The notes below the pieces were generated by a model. It had not been told where the DNA came from. It made no database searches and saw nothing but the letters and a program-made list of their open reading frames with translations. Shown in pieces: positions 7,618 through 15,338 of a stretch of 38,015 bases of DNA (positions within the stretch are counted from its first letter, which is position 1; the number at the start of each line of letters is the position of its first letter). The translations under genes were made by a program, and so were the position numbers. The DNA lies in assembly GCA_013388545.1 (NCBI GenBank), contig JACAFB010000058.1:1-38015 (forward strand), in the 5' to 3' direction. This stretch comes from Ignavibacteriaceae bacterium. Its GTDB lineage: Bacteria; Bacteroidota; Ignavibacteria; Ignavibacteriales; Ignavibacteriaceae.

Positions 7618-9414
7618 ATGCAGAATGAAACCGGGAAAAACAAGAGAAAAATTTTAAGTGTTAATTTTCTGGATTTGATTGAAAAGCTCGGCAACAAGCT
7701 TCCCGAACCAGCTTTACTTTTTGTTATTCTTTCAGCCCTTACAATAATTATATCAGCCATTGGCTCATTCGCAGGATGGAAAGTCCAGCCGGTTTCACCA
7801 AAAGTTGTAATGACGGAAGTTGTCGATGAAACGGGAAACAAAAAATTAACACCCAAAACCAATGAAGAAGGACATCCTTTGGTTGAGCTAGAAGCAAAAG
7901 GCAATCCAATTGAGCCCAGAAGTCTGCTTACATCCGAAGGTGTTTATTGGATGCTTTCTTCAATGCTGAGAAATTTCACAACGCTGCCGGCTCTTGGTTT
8001 AATATTTGTCGCAATACTTGGAATTGGTTTTGCGGAAAAGTTCGGATTCTTCAGCGCTCTAATGCGATGGGTAGCGCTGATAACACCACGCAAATTAATT
8101 ACACCCGTCATAGTTTTGATTGGAGCAAATGCATCAGTTGCAAGTGATGCCGGGTATATAATTCTCCCGCCGCTTGCTGCTGCGCTTTTTTATGCTATGG
8201 GAAGACATCCGGTTGCCGGATTAGCTGCTGCATTTGCCGGAGTTGCAGGAGGATTTGGTGCCGGGTTTTTCCCAACCGGTGGTGATGGCGCTATCGCCGG
8301 ATTCGCACAGGATGCTTCGCATATTATTGATCCTCAGTACAGCGTTAACATTCTTCACAATCTCTACTTTAAAGCTGCCTCCGCTTTGCTGATAATGCTT
8401 GCGGGTTGGTATGTAACTGATAAGATTGTAGAGCCAAGACTTAAAAGACAAACCACAGAAGACAGTTTGGAAAGTTCATCTGTAATTTCAAACATGAAAT
8501 TAGAAGACAAAGAAAAAAAAGCTTTGATTTTTGCCAGCACTTCAAATCTTATTGTTGTGGGAATATTTCTTGCTTTAATACTTATTCCGGGAATGCCCTT
8601 ATATGGTCCGGGCCAACAAACTCTTCCTGATGATCGTGTGCTTGTCAGACAGCCAATTTCTATAATAACAGAAGAAGAAAAAACGAGTGTGAACAAAGAG
8701 GAGATCCTTTCTAACGAGCCATTGATAATAAAAGAAGCCCCCGGAAAAGAGACCCTCGTTGAACCGCCGGGAAACAGATGGTCACATGTGATTGTTCCTA
8801 TAATCTTTCTCGCATTTCTCGTGCCGGGAATTGTTTACGGAAGAATGACCGGGCAGCTTAAAACCCAAAAAGATTTTATTGATGGAATTTATAACGGAGT
8901 AAAAAGCATTGTGCCAGTTCTGGTAATTGCATTCTTTATGGCACAGTTTGTTAACTACTTTGCTTACACAAAACTTGATCGTATGCTTGCATATGCAGGA
9001 GGATCATTATTGGTTCAGGCATCTCTACCGGTAATTATTATGATTCCATTGTTTATTCTTCTCGTAATTTTAGGTGACTTTGCTATAAGCGGCATGTTAA
9101 GCAAGTTCGGAGTTCTGGCCCCTATATTCATTCCAATGTTTATGTTGATTGGTATATCGCCCGAATTAACTACTGCCGCTTACAGGATTGGAGATTCGGT
9201 TGTAAACATAATCACTCCACTTAATTCATACTTGCTTATAATTCTTGCCGTTCTTCAAAAGTATAAAAGGGAAGCCGGCATTGGTAGTCTTGCCTCTTTA
9301 ATGATTCCATATTCAATTGTGTTTAGTATTGCCTGGACTTTGTTGCTGGTCGCATGGTACTTATCAGGAATTAATCTCGGGCCTGCAGCTCCGCTTGATT
9401 ATCTGCCTCAGTGA
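7618..9414 (+). CDS. AbgT-family transporter
   Basis: A 598-residue inner-membrane transporter of the AbgT family (p-aminobenzoyl-glutamate importer AbgT and the MtrF-type exporters linked to sulfonamide resistance). Typical AbgT segments are visible: KLPEPALLF near the N-terminus, SDAGYIILPPLAA (about 180-192), and the C-terminal RIGDSVVNIITPLNSYLL, which matches the family's hairpin motif. About ten hydrophobic helices can be traced. Family members are usually nearer 510 residues. The excess lies in hydrophilic loops at about 58-98 and about 330-385, both rich in Glu, Lys and Pro. The gene stands alone on the plus strand. The substrate, and whether it imports or exports, cannot be told from sequence. 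Confidence 0.9.
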   Translation: MQNETGKNKRKILSVNFLDLIEKLGNKLPEPALLFVILSALTIIISAIGSFAGWKVQPVSPKVVMTEVVDETGNKKLTPKTNEEGHPLVELEAKGNPIEPRSLLTSEGVYWMLSSMLRNFTTLPALGLIFVAILGIGFAEKFGFFSALMRWVALITPRKLITPVIVLIGANASVASDAGYIILPPLAAALFYAMGRHPVAGLAAAFAGVAGGFGAGFFPTGGDGAIAGFAQDASHIIDPQYSVNILHNLYFKAASALLIMLAGWYVTDKIVEPRLKRQTTEDSLESSSVISNMKLEDKEKKALIFASTSNLIVVGIFLALILIPGMPLYGPGQQTLPDDRVLVRQPISIITEEEKTSVNKEEILSNEPLIIKEAPGKETLVEPPGNRWSHVIVPIIFLAFLVPGIVYGRMTGQLKTQKDFIDGIYNGVKSIVPVLVIAFFMAQFVNYFAYTKLDRMLAYAGGSLLVQASLPVIIMIPLFILLVILGDFAISGMLSKFGVLAPIFIPMFMLIGISPELTTAAYRIGDSVVNIITPLNSYLLIILAVLQKYKREAGIGSLASLMIPYSIVFSIAWTLLLVAWYLSGINLGPAAPLDYLPQ

Positions 9415-9695
9415 TTAAGGATTAAAGATAATTGATGTTAGGAGAAATGAAATAATTGATTCTATTAAGTTGATAAGGGCTACAAGAATTTAGCAATTGT
9501 AAATATTAAACTTTAATCTTAAATGCGGTCTTCGGGCTGATTCATTGTTAGCAATAAAATTTTTAGAAATCTGACACAAGTTATTGCCCTTTCAAACGTT
9601 GGAATTTCGTCGCTTTGCTATTCATCTTACCCAAAATCCTCTTTTTGTTACTACTTAAAAACAAAAACCCTCTCCGATGAGAGGGGTTTTTTTTG
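9415..9695. other. non-coding stretch between abgT-like gene and tRNA
   Basis: About 280 bases with no convincing ORF. The only clear structure is the bidirectional terminator at its right end (9664-9690). Confidence 0.5.
9664..9690. terminator. bidirectional rho-independent terminator
   Basis: CCCTCTC (9668-9674) and GAGAGGG (9679-9685) form a perfect stem with a CGAT loop, flanked by an A-run on the left and a T-run on the right. It can therefore end transcripts from either side. It lies five bases past the 3' end of the tRNA on the minus strand and is the first terminator after the AbgT gene on the plus strand. Confidence 0.85.
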
Positions 9696-9768
<73 letters not shown>

Positions 9769-9796
9769 ATATTTAATTTCTGTTTTTTTTTCAAAG

Positions 9797-9849
9797 AGGT
9801 TATGAGCCCGATACGAGCTACTCCCGATTTATCGGGACTCCACCCCGCG
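9797..9849 (-). pseudogene. partial, rearranged copy of the initiator tRNA 5' half
   Basis: Read on the minus strand, it repeats the fMet tRNA from the first base of the acceptor stem through the anticodon loop (GGCTCATAACC). It then diverges, so the 3' anticodon strand, T-arm and 3' acceptor strand are missing. Two changes occur inside the copy. The six D-loop bases CAATTG are replaced by the palindrome TCCCGATAAATCGGGA (9822-9837), and two bases are inserted before the anticodon stem. The upstream flank (AGAAATTA then ATATCGCGGGG) is duplicated too, so the event copied the tRNA with its leader. It cannot form a tRNA. Confidence 0.85.
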
Positions 9850-9931
9850 ATATAATTTCTATTTTTTGTTTTTGTTAGTCAAATCAGATTGAAAATGATA
9901 ATCAACCGAATTTCGTCTAAAATCCGGGATG

Positions 9932-9963
9932 CAAATATAGCTAACTCTCAATCCCGATGCAAA
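9932..9963 (-). promoter_or_regulatory. Bacteroidota-type promoter for the tRNA pair
   Basis: On the minus strand a TTTG -33 element (9960-9963) is followed after exactly 20 nt by TATATTTG (9932-9939), a full match to the TAnnTTTG -7 box. A start near 9925 would transcribe first the damaged tRNA copy, then the real tRNA, then stop at the terminator near 9668. Confidence 0.7.
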
Positions 9964-10233
9964 TTAGTGGTCACCAGATTCAAAACTCGAAACTATTCCG
10001 TCGAGCGTTTGAGAGCGAACGTGAATTTCATTCAATTTTTGAATCAAACGAAGTATTACTTTTCGTTTTTCTTCAACAAGGTCACTGATGAACGAACTGA
10101 CATCAGGCATGTTGCATTCATCCATAACATCCTCATAAAATCTAACCATTGTAGTCTCTTTTCTCAGCGCCTCGTTCAGTGTTGCGCAAGTGTTTTTACA
10201 CGCATGCTGACATTTGACTTCTATCTTATCCAT
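9964..10233 (-). CDS. small Cys-containing helical protein, last gene of the oxidoreductase operon
   Basis: An 89-residue soluble protein with a Cys cluster near the N-terminus (CxxxCxxxC in KCQHACKNTC) followed by two long helices. The pattern ALRKETTMVRFYEDVMDECNM then LVEEKRKVILRLIQKL resembles a ferritin-like helical hairpin, but the metal-binding ExxH is replaced by EEKRK, so metal binding is doubtful. It starts 12 bases after the gamma-subunit stop, so it is co-transcribed with the 2-oxoacid:ferredoxin oxidoreductase. The ATG at 10233 with AGAGG upstream is preferred over an in-frame TTG at 10239. The promoter of the tRNA pair begins immediately beyond its stop codon. Function is unknown. 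Confidence 0.7.
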   Translation of the reverse strand: MDKIEVKCQHACKNTCATLNEALRKETTMVRFYEDVMDECNMPDVSSFISDLVEEKRKVILRLIQKLNEIHVRSQTLDGIVSSFESGDH

Positions 10234-10245
10234 TTTCAACCTCTG

Positions 10246-10821
10246 TTATAATAAACTTTTATGAAAAACCTGCTCGGTTACTCTTGTTAATTCTCTGCCT
10301 CTGGCTAATGCTTGTTCGTTAACGGGAATTAAATTGTGACGCCGGGGAGGTAAAGCTTTTTTAAGCGCATCAATTATTGTTTCAATTTTTAATATGGGTC
10401 GTTTTTCAAGAAAAGCTCCTGCCATAACCATGTTGGCAACCTGTTTTGCCTGCAGTTTATCAGCTTCTTCGTTTGCCGGAATACAAATTATTTCAATGTC
10501 TGTCCTCGTCGGAGGATGAATTACTGTAGATTGTTCATACAAAAGCAAACCGCCGGGCTTTACCGCTTTTTCGAATTTATCAACTGATGGTTGATTAAGA
10601 AGTATAGCTGTATCAAACCTGGTAATTATTGGGGAGCTGATTCTTGAATCGGAAACTATAACAATACAATTGGCAGTTCCGCCTCTCATTTCAGGTCCGT
10701 ATGATGGCATCCAGCTTACTTCTTTTCCTTCAATCATTCCGGCATAAGCAATCAATCTTCCTAATGAGAGAACGCCCTGACCGCCAAAGCCGGCAAAAAT
10801 TATTTCGTGTTCTTTTGTCAT
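10246..10821 (-). CDS. 2-oxoacid:ferredoxin oxidoreductase, gamma subunit
   Basis: A 191-residue subunit of the pyruvate/2-oxoacid:ferredoxin oxidoreductase gamma family (KorC/VorC/PorC type). The N-terminal AGFGGQGVLSLGRLIAYAG is the family signature, and EVSWMPSYGPEMRGGTANC follows (about 34-52). In these enzymes gamma helps build the active site around TPP and coenzyme A, in a complex that decarboxylates a 2-oxoacid, makes the acyl-CoA and reduces ferredoxin. It follows the beta subunit by 26 bases. The stop is 12 bases before the next start. Identification is secure; the substrate is not. Confidence 0.92.
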   Translation of the reverse strand: MTKEHEIIFAGFGGQGVLSLGRLIAYAGMIEGKEVSWMPSYGPEMRGGTANCIVIVSDSRISSPIITRFDTAILLNQPSVDKFEKAVKPGGLLLYEQSTVIHPPTRTDIEIICIPANEEADKLQAKQVANMVMAGAFLEKRPILKIETIIDALKKALPPRRHNLIPVNEQALARGRELTRVTEQVFHKSLL

Positions 10822-10847
10822 TTATAAATTCCTTCTTTTTTACAGAA

Positions 10848-11648
10848 TTAATTTTTAGGAACTTTCAAATCACCCAGCGGATAAGCCGGAAACATTTTTT
10901 CTTCAAGATATTTTATTGTCTCAACAGGTGTCATCTTCCAGCCCGAAGGACAATTAGAAACGACCTCTATGAAGCAGGTTCCTTTTTTCTGTTTCTGATA
11001 TTCAAATGCTTTCATAAATGCCTTTTTCAATTTTCTTACAGCATTAGGATTATGAACTGCCTGCCTGGTTACATAATATGCGCCGGGCAGCAAACATAGA
11101 AGATCTGCAATTTTAATCGGATTACCGACCATTGAGACGTCTCTTCCATATGGTGAAGTTGAAGTAACCATTCCGGGTAATGTTGTGGGAGCCATCTGCC
11201 CGCCTGTCATTCCATATATTCCGTTATTGATAAATACCATTAGTATATTTTCGCCTCGGTTTACTGTGTGGATGGTTTCTGCGGTTCCGATTGCTGCAAG
11301 ATCACCATCGCCCTGATATGAAAAAACATATTTTTCTGGTAAAACTCTTTTTATTCCTGTTGCCACAGCAGATGCTCTTCCGTGAGCGGCTTCCTGCATA
11401 TCGATGTTCATATAGTGATAAGCAAATACTGAACATCCAACAGGGGCAACTCCGATTATTTCCTCCTGTATTCCGATTTCTTCAACAACTTCCATTAAAA
11501 CTTTGTGAACGACGCTGTGTCCACAGCCGGGACAGTAGTGAAAGGGAACATCAGTTAATGTGTTTGGTCTGCAGTAAACCTGCTCATAATTTTCCTCCGT
11601 TTGAGTTCCTAAATTTTCTTCATCTTCTAAATATAATTTTTCGTTCAT
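10848..11648 (-). CDS. 2-oxoacid:ferredoxin oxidoreductase, beta (TPP-binding) subunit
   Basis: 266 residues, the usual size for the TPP-binding subunit of two-chain-core 2-oxoacid:ferredoxin oxidoreductases. The CPGCGH motif (about 39-44) supplies cysteines typical of the beta chain. The TPP-magnesium site reads QGDGDLAAIG (about 112-121), followed by NNGIYGMTGGQMAPTT (about 141-156). The C-terminal FIEVVSNCPSGW is also typical. It belongs with the alpha subunit at 12412-13497, but a lipoprotein gene separates the two. Residues around the TPP site do not by themselves separate 2-oxoglutarate from branched-chain 2-oxoacid enzymes. Confidence 0.93.
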   Translation of the reverse strand: MNEKLYLEDEENLGTQTEENYEQVYCRPNTLTDVPFHYCPGCGHSVVHKVLMEVVEEIGIQEEIIGVAPVGCSVFAYHYMNIDMQEAAHGRASAVATGIKRVLPEKYVFSYQGDGDLAAIGTAETIHTVNRGENILMVFINNGIYGMTGGQMAPTTLPGMVTSTSPYGRDVSMVGNPIKIADLLCLLPGAYYVTRQAVHNPNAVRKLKKAFMKAFEYQKQKKGTCFIEVVSNCPSGWKMTPVETIKYLEEKMFPAYPLGDLKVPKN

Positions 11649-11681
11649 TTCAATTTACCTCACATTTATGAGTATTTTTAT

Positions 11682-12410
11682 TTAACTAATATCATAGTCT
11701 TTGCCGGTCCAGCCAACAATAAGGCAGCGTATCGAGCCGGAAGTGTAATAACTGATTGAAGGATTTACATTATGAATGAAACCGCTGCTGCCTGATATTA
11801 TTGAATAAGCTGAGTAATTACGAGCGGTACCCGAGAGTGTGCTATAAACATATTTGATACTGCTGCTTTTTCCCCATAGGCTGGTGTAGGACAGGTTATC
11901 GTTTAATACAGGATCGGTGTTCGTTAAGTCATTCCACTCCACTCCATTCCATTTAATTATTCCATAAACTGTATCATTTATTTTAACTCCACCGCAAGCC
12001 CAGACATTATTCTCATCAATGCCCCAAACATCTAAAAGTTTATTCGGGTAGCCTGGGTCACCAAAGGTATATTCCTGCCAGGTGTAATTTTGGCTTGTTG
12101 TGGCACGTGTTTTTTGTGTTACTATGTTGCTTGGGTCTTTTATTTGTATCGGGTGTTCTGCAATTGTGGTTATTGTGTTATTAAAAATTCTAAAAACTTT
12201 TATTGCAGACTGATGACTGTGGACTGTGGACTTTACCTTAAGAGAAATGCCTCCGTGTGTAAAGCTATCTACAGAAACAGCAATGATGTCTTTAACAACT
12301 GGAGGTGGTGGAATAACAAGCGAATCTTCACTACAAGAATACCCCGGAATTATAAACATTAATAAATTAATAGCCCCGAATATTTTTTTATATTTAAATG
12401 TGTATAGCAT
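11682..12410 (-). CDS. lipoprotein inserted in the oxidoreductase operon
   Basis: A 242-residue predicted lipoprotein. The signal peptide core FGAINLLMFII ends at a lipobox-like PGYSC, followed by SEDS. The mature part has a beta-rich domain and a stretch reading LLDVWGIDENNVWACGG then IIKWNGVEW (about 140-165). That stretch resembles the DVWG/NVWAxG blades of propeller-like lipoproteins common in this group, but there is room for only one or two blades, so it looks shortened. The ATG at 12410 sits one base after the alpha-subunit stop, suggesting coupled translation; an in-frame TTG lies at 12434. The beta subunit follows 33 bases on. It shares no obvious function with its neighbours and appears to be a later insertion. 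It also contains a GACTGTG tandem repeat (12208-12234). Confidence 0.75.
   Translation of the reverse strand: MLYTFKYKKIFGAINLLMFIIPGYSCSEDSLVIPPPPVVKDIIAVSVDSFTHGGISLKVKSTVHSHQSAIKVFRIFNNTITTIAEHPIQIKDPSNIVTQKTRATTSQNYTWQEYTFGDPGYPNKLLDVWGIDENNVWACGGVKINDTVYGIIKWNGVEWNDLTNTDPVLNDNLSYTSLWGKSSSIKYVYSTLSGTARNYSAYSIISGSSGFIHNVNPSISYYTSGSIRCLIVGWTGKDYDIS
12208..12234. repeat. short tandem GACTGTG repeat inside the lipoprotein gene
   Basis: On the plus strand GACTGATGACTGTGGACTGTGGACTT-like units follow one another: GACTG, then GACTGTG twice, then GACT. On the coding strand this gives GTCCACAG repeats that encode STVHSHQS. Short GTCCACAGTC tandems usually lie between genes, so in-frame occurrence here suggests the coding region absorbed a non-coding repeat. 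Confidence 0.45.
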
Positions 12411-12411
12411 C

Positions 12412-13497
12412 TTATTTTTCTTTAACGGATTCAACTTTATGAAGAATATCTTCAGGAGATAAGATCATTCCGCCCATTCTACCGATAAAATAAACCGGAA
12501 CTTTTCCTTCAACAGCAAGGCGAACATCTTCAACCATTTGTCCGGCATTCATTTCTACAGTTAACATAAACTCAACCTGGTTAGCTAATTCTTTTAATCG
12601 CGCATAAGGATACGGATAAACAGTTATCGGTCTGAGCAATCCAACTTTAATTCCCTTTTCCCTTGCAAGATCAACTGTTTTCTGGCAGATACGTGAAGAC
12701 AAACCAAAAGCAACGAGTAAAATTTCAGCATCATCGGTTTTAATTTCTTCATACCTGACTTCGCTTTGAATTGCTTCATACTTTTCCTGGAGGCGCAAAT
12801 TCACTTTTTCCATTTCTTCGGGCTGAATAAACAAAGAGGTAATGATATTATGATCACGGTCTTTTGGTTTTCCTGTTGTTGCCCAAGGAGCGGGAGCTTT
12901 AGGTAGCGATCCTGCTTCGGGTAAAATAACTTTTTCCATCATCTGACCAAGTGCACCATCTGCAAGAATCATTGCGGGGTTGCGGTATTTTTCAGCAAGT
13001 TTAAATGCATCAAATACAAAATCAGCCATTTCCTGAACAGAAGCCGGGGCTAAAACTATAAGATGATAGTCGCCGTGACCGCCTCCCTTTGTTGCCTGAA
13101 AATAATCTCCTTGCGAAGGCTGAATTGTCCCTAGTCCCGGGCCGCCACGAACAACATTAACAATTAAACAAGGAAGCTGGGCGGAGGCAATATAAGAAAT
13201 GCCTTCCTGCATTAAACTAATTCCGGGTGATGACGATGAAGTCATTACTCTTGCACCAGCACCGGCAGCGCCGTAAACCATATTTATAGAAGCGACTTCG
13301 CTTTCTGCCTGAAGCACAACAGTTTTAATTTCTTTTCTATTAGGAACTTCGCGTGTGAGATATTCAATCACTTCAGATTGAGGAGTAATCGGATAACCAA
13401 AGTAAGCATCTATATTAGCACGAAGAGCAGCTTCTGCAAGAGCTTCATTGCCTTTCATTAAACGGGCATCACCGTTTTTATTTGTTTTGTTTTCCAT
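12412..13497 (-). CDS. vorB: 2-oxoacid:ferredoxin oxidoreductase, alpha subunit (VorB/KorA type)
   Basis: 361 residues, matching the single-chain alpha subunit of four-subunit 2-oxoacid:ferredoxin oxidoreductases. The start MKGNEALAEAALRA (15-28) and GYPITPQSEVIEYL form the pyrimidine-binding part. QAESEVASINMVYGAAGAG, then TSSSSPGISLMQEG and RGGPGLGTIQPSQGD, are near-invariant. These segments agree with the family usually named VorB (2-oxoisovalerate) rather than the longer fused KorA with its gamma domain, although closely related enzymes use 2-oxoglutarate. Substrate is therefore uncertain and the symbol is provisional. The gene follows the ferredoxin gene by 20 bases; its stop is one base from the ATG of the inserted lipoprotein gene. 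Confidence 0.9.
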   Translation of the reverse strand: MENKTNKNGDARLMKGNEALAEAALRANIDAYFGYPITPQSEVIEYLTREVPNRKEIKTVVLQAESEVASINMVYGAAGAGARVMTSSSSPGISLMQEGISYIASAQLPCLIVNVVRGGPGLGTIQPSQGDYFQATKGGGHGDYHLIVLAPASVQEMADFVFDAFKLAEKYRNPAMILADGALGQMMEKVILPEAGSLPKAPAPWATTGKPKDRDHNIITSLFIQPEEMEKVNLRLQEKYEAIQSEVRYEEIKTDDAEILLVAFGLSSRICQKTVDLAREKGIKVGLLRPITVYPYPYARLKELANQVEFMLTVEMNAGQMVEDVRLAVEGKVPVYFIGRMGGMILSPEDILHKVESVKEK

Positions 13498-13517
13498 TTA
13501 TGATCCCATTTATATGA

Positions 13518-13763
13518 TTATTCAACTTTTACTTGTGGCTTTTTTGCCGGTTTGGGTTCTCTGTAAACAGTTATTCCGGCTTCCGGGCAAACCAGTGCAC
13601 AGTTGGCACATCCGGTGCAAACATTAGAAATAAGTTCTACATAGCGATAGCCCTTATCATTAAAATTAGGTGAGAGGGCAAGTGCATTTTGTGGGCAGGC
13701 AATTATACAGAGCTCGCAGCCCTTACATATTTTTGCGTCAATCTTTATGGTGCCTTTTACCAT
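13518..13763 (-). CDS. two-[4Fe-4S] ferredoxin-type subunit of the 2-oxoacid oxidoreductase
   Basis: 81 residues with two classic CxxCxxCxxxCP clusters: CKGCELCIIACP (about 13-24) and CTGCANCALVCP (about 49-60). It is the delta subunit that carries electrons from the TPP/CoA core to free ferredoxin. First gene of the operon (delta, alpha, lipoprotein, beta, gamma, small Cys protein), as usual for thermophile and anaerobe KOR/VOR operons except for the lipoprotein. The C-terminus is Lys/Pro-rich. No good -7 box was found in the 200 bases upstream. Confidence 0.93.
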   Translation of the reverse strand: MVKGTIKIDAKICKGCELCIIACPQNALALSPNFNDKGYRYVELISNVCTGCANCALVCPEAGITVYREPKPAKKPQVKVE

Positions 13764-13964
13764 TTTATAATCTCTCTGTTTGTTTATTAATTAACTTATG
13801 TTAGCGGCGGGGCAACATATATGCCAGAAAGGCAGTATGCTTTTTATTGATTAAAAAGCTATAAGAAAGAATTGATTTTCAATAATAAGAAGGGGTATGA
13901 ATCGTCATTTCCTAATTCCGAGAAGGTTGAATAATTGATTATTGTTAAATGGCAAAAGTGGGGA

Positions 13965-14843
13965 TCAGGTCAAGCCAACCCAGTTGTTATCGTTCTTCCT
14001 GAAAATGTTTACTAAGTCTTTGAAAACATTTTTTGGTAAGCTTCCTCTGGCTGCAATTTCAATATTTTCTTTGAGATGATCCGGATTTACTGTCCCGATT
14101 ATTGCACTACTTATTTCTTGTATCGACAGAACAAACCGGAGGAAAAGTTCTCCCCATTCAATGTCCGGATTATAATTCATCTTTTTCCACCGGAGCCAAT
14201 AATCTTCACAATAATGACCAAACGGCTGATCGTTAAATCTCCATGGTGCATTAGCAAGAGGGCGTTTAGCAATTATCCCCAATCCTTTAGACATTGCATC
14301 TGGTAATAAAGAATAAAGATTACGCTGATCAGTTAAATTGATTGAGGTTTGAATCCCCTGAAATCTACCTGACCCAACAGCAAAATCAACGGCTTCATTA
14401 TCGCCCGAATAAGCTGCGAATCTAACTTTGCCAGCTTCTACAGTTTTATCAAGTGCGTCTATAACTTCACCCCTTCTTAAAATATCCACGTCGCATGAAT
14501 GAAGATGCACAATGTCAATATAATCGGTTCTCATAAGCCTGAGCGCTTCATCAACTCCCACAATAATAATGTCATACGTCCAATCGCCGAAGCCTTGTAT
14601 TCCGTATCCAACTTTAGTTGATAAAACGAATTCCTTCCTTCTGTGTGAAAGAAATTTTCCAATCCTTTCTTCCGAAGCAAAATATCCACGTGCGGTATCG
14701 ATCAGATTTATTCCTGAATCAAGAGCTGTATTAAGAATTTTTTCTGCCTGATTTTCGGGAACAGAGTAATCTCCTATCTCACCGGCTCCAAAGCCTATCA
14801 CCGAGACTTTTAACCCGGTTGTACCGTAATTTCTAAACTCCAT
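13965..14843 (-). CDS. aldo/keto reductase
   Basis: A 292-residue (alpha/beta)8-barrel NADPH-dependent oxidoreductase. The catalytic tetrad is complete: D49 and Y54 (LIDTARGYFASE), K77 (STKVGYG) and H115 (IVHLHSCD). The C-terminal cofactor region reads AIIGTVNPDHLKENIEIA (about 252-269), typical of YajO/L-fucose-dehydrogenase-like bacterial members that act on sugars or small carbonyls. The substrate cannot be inferred. The start codon overlaps the end of the membrane-protein gene upstream by 11 bases, so these two are co-transcribed. Confidence 0.93.
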   Translation of the reverse strand: MEFRNYGTTGLKVSVIGFGAGEIGDYSVPENQAEKILNTALDSGINLIDTARGYFASEERIGKFLSHRRKEFVLSTKVGYGIQGFGDWTYDIIIVGVDEALRLMRTDYIDIVHLHSCDVDILRRGEVIDALDKTVEAGKVRFAAYSGDNEAVDFAVGSGRFQGIQTSINLTDQRNLYSLLPDAMSKGLGIIAKRPLANAPWRFNDQPFGHYCEDYWLRWKKMNYNPDIEWGELFLRFVLSIQEISSAIIGTVNPDHLKENIEIAARGSLPKNVFKDLVNIFRKNDNNWVGLT

Positions 14844-15249
14844 TCTTAATCTCTTCTTTCCCGGGTAAAACTCTTTTCAGTTCTAGTACTCTAACGATTA
14901 CATAAGCGATTAAAGCAAACAGGAAGAATAATAGTAATATCCAGGCAATACTTTGTAAGGTTCCGAGAATAGTTCTGTAAATTTCAAGAATCCAGTATTC
15001 TGCAGTAAGCGGAGTTGAAGGCGGGCCTGCTTGAGGAGTTATAAATCTTTCCAGCTGCCAGATTTCTACGCCCCCGGAAATTCCCACAACAAAAACGGCA
15101 AACTTGATATATTTATGCCAGGCTTTGCTGATTTCATCGGTAATTATTCTTGAAAGTATTTTCTCAATTGGATTATCAAATATTTTTATTACTAAAATAC
15201 AGGTGATTAATGCAACCAAAAATGTTATTAATAAGAATGTGATAAACAT
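14833..15249 (-). CDS. three-TM membrane protein of unknown function
   Basis: 138 residues with hydrophobic segments at about 2-22, 45-65 and 95-120 and a charged C-terminus (VLELKRVLPGKEEIKNGV). A soluble basic or amphipathic region (about 25-45) contains the only His/Trp cluster. No family is recognised. Its stop codon overlaps the aldo/keto reductase start, making them translationally coupled. It lies about 90 bases downstream of the desaturase on the same strand, so all three may form one unit, but the link could be accidental. Confidence 0.65.
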   Translation of the reverse strand: MFITFLLITFLVALITCILVIKIFDNPIEKILSRIITDEISKAWHKYIKFAVFVVGISGGVEIWQLERFITPQAGPPSTPLTAEYWILEIYRTILGTLQSIAWILLLFFLFALIAYVIVRVLELKRVLPGKEEIKNGV

Positions 15250-15338
15250 ATTCTTCTCCTTAATGTTTATAAGTTAAAATGTTTCGCGTCGACGAGCCGG
15301 CAAATTGATTTATGCGACAGCAATTTAAAGTAATTAAA

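Noticed and set aside
9889-10251. 120-codon plus-strand ORF
   Set aside because: It is antisense to the small helical protein gene and to the tRNA promoter; its product has no family signature and the opposite strand fits the operon spacing.
10701-11671. Two plus-strand ORFs of 132 and 126 codons
   Set aside because: Both lie antisense to the beta and gamma subunit genes, and their products are rich in Phe/Arg/Cys without domain features.
13764-13964. Riboswitch or clear promoter before the ferredoxin oxidoreductase operon
   Set aside because: Only a weak ATGTT/AACAT hairpin and no TAnnTTTG element on the minus strand were found.
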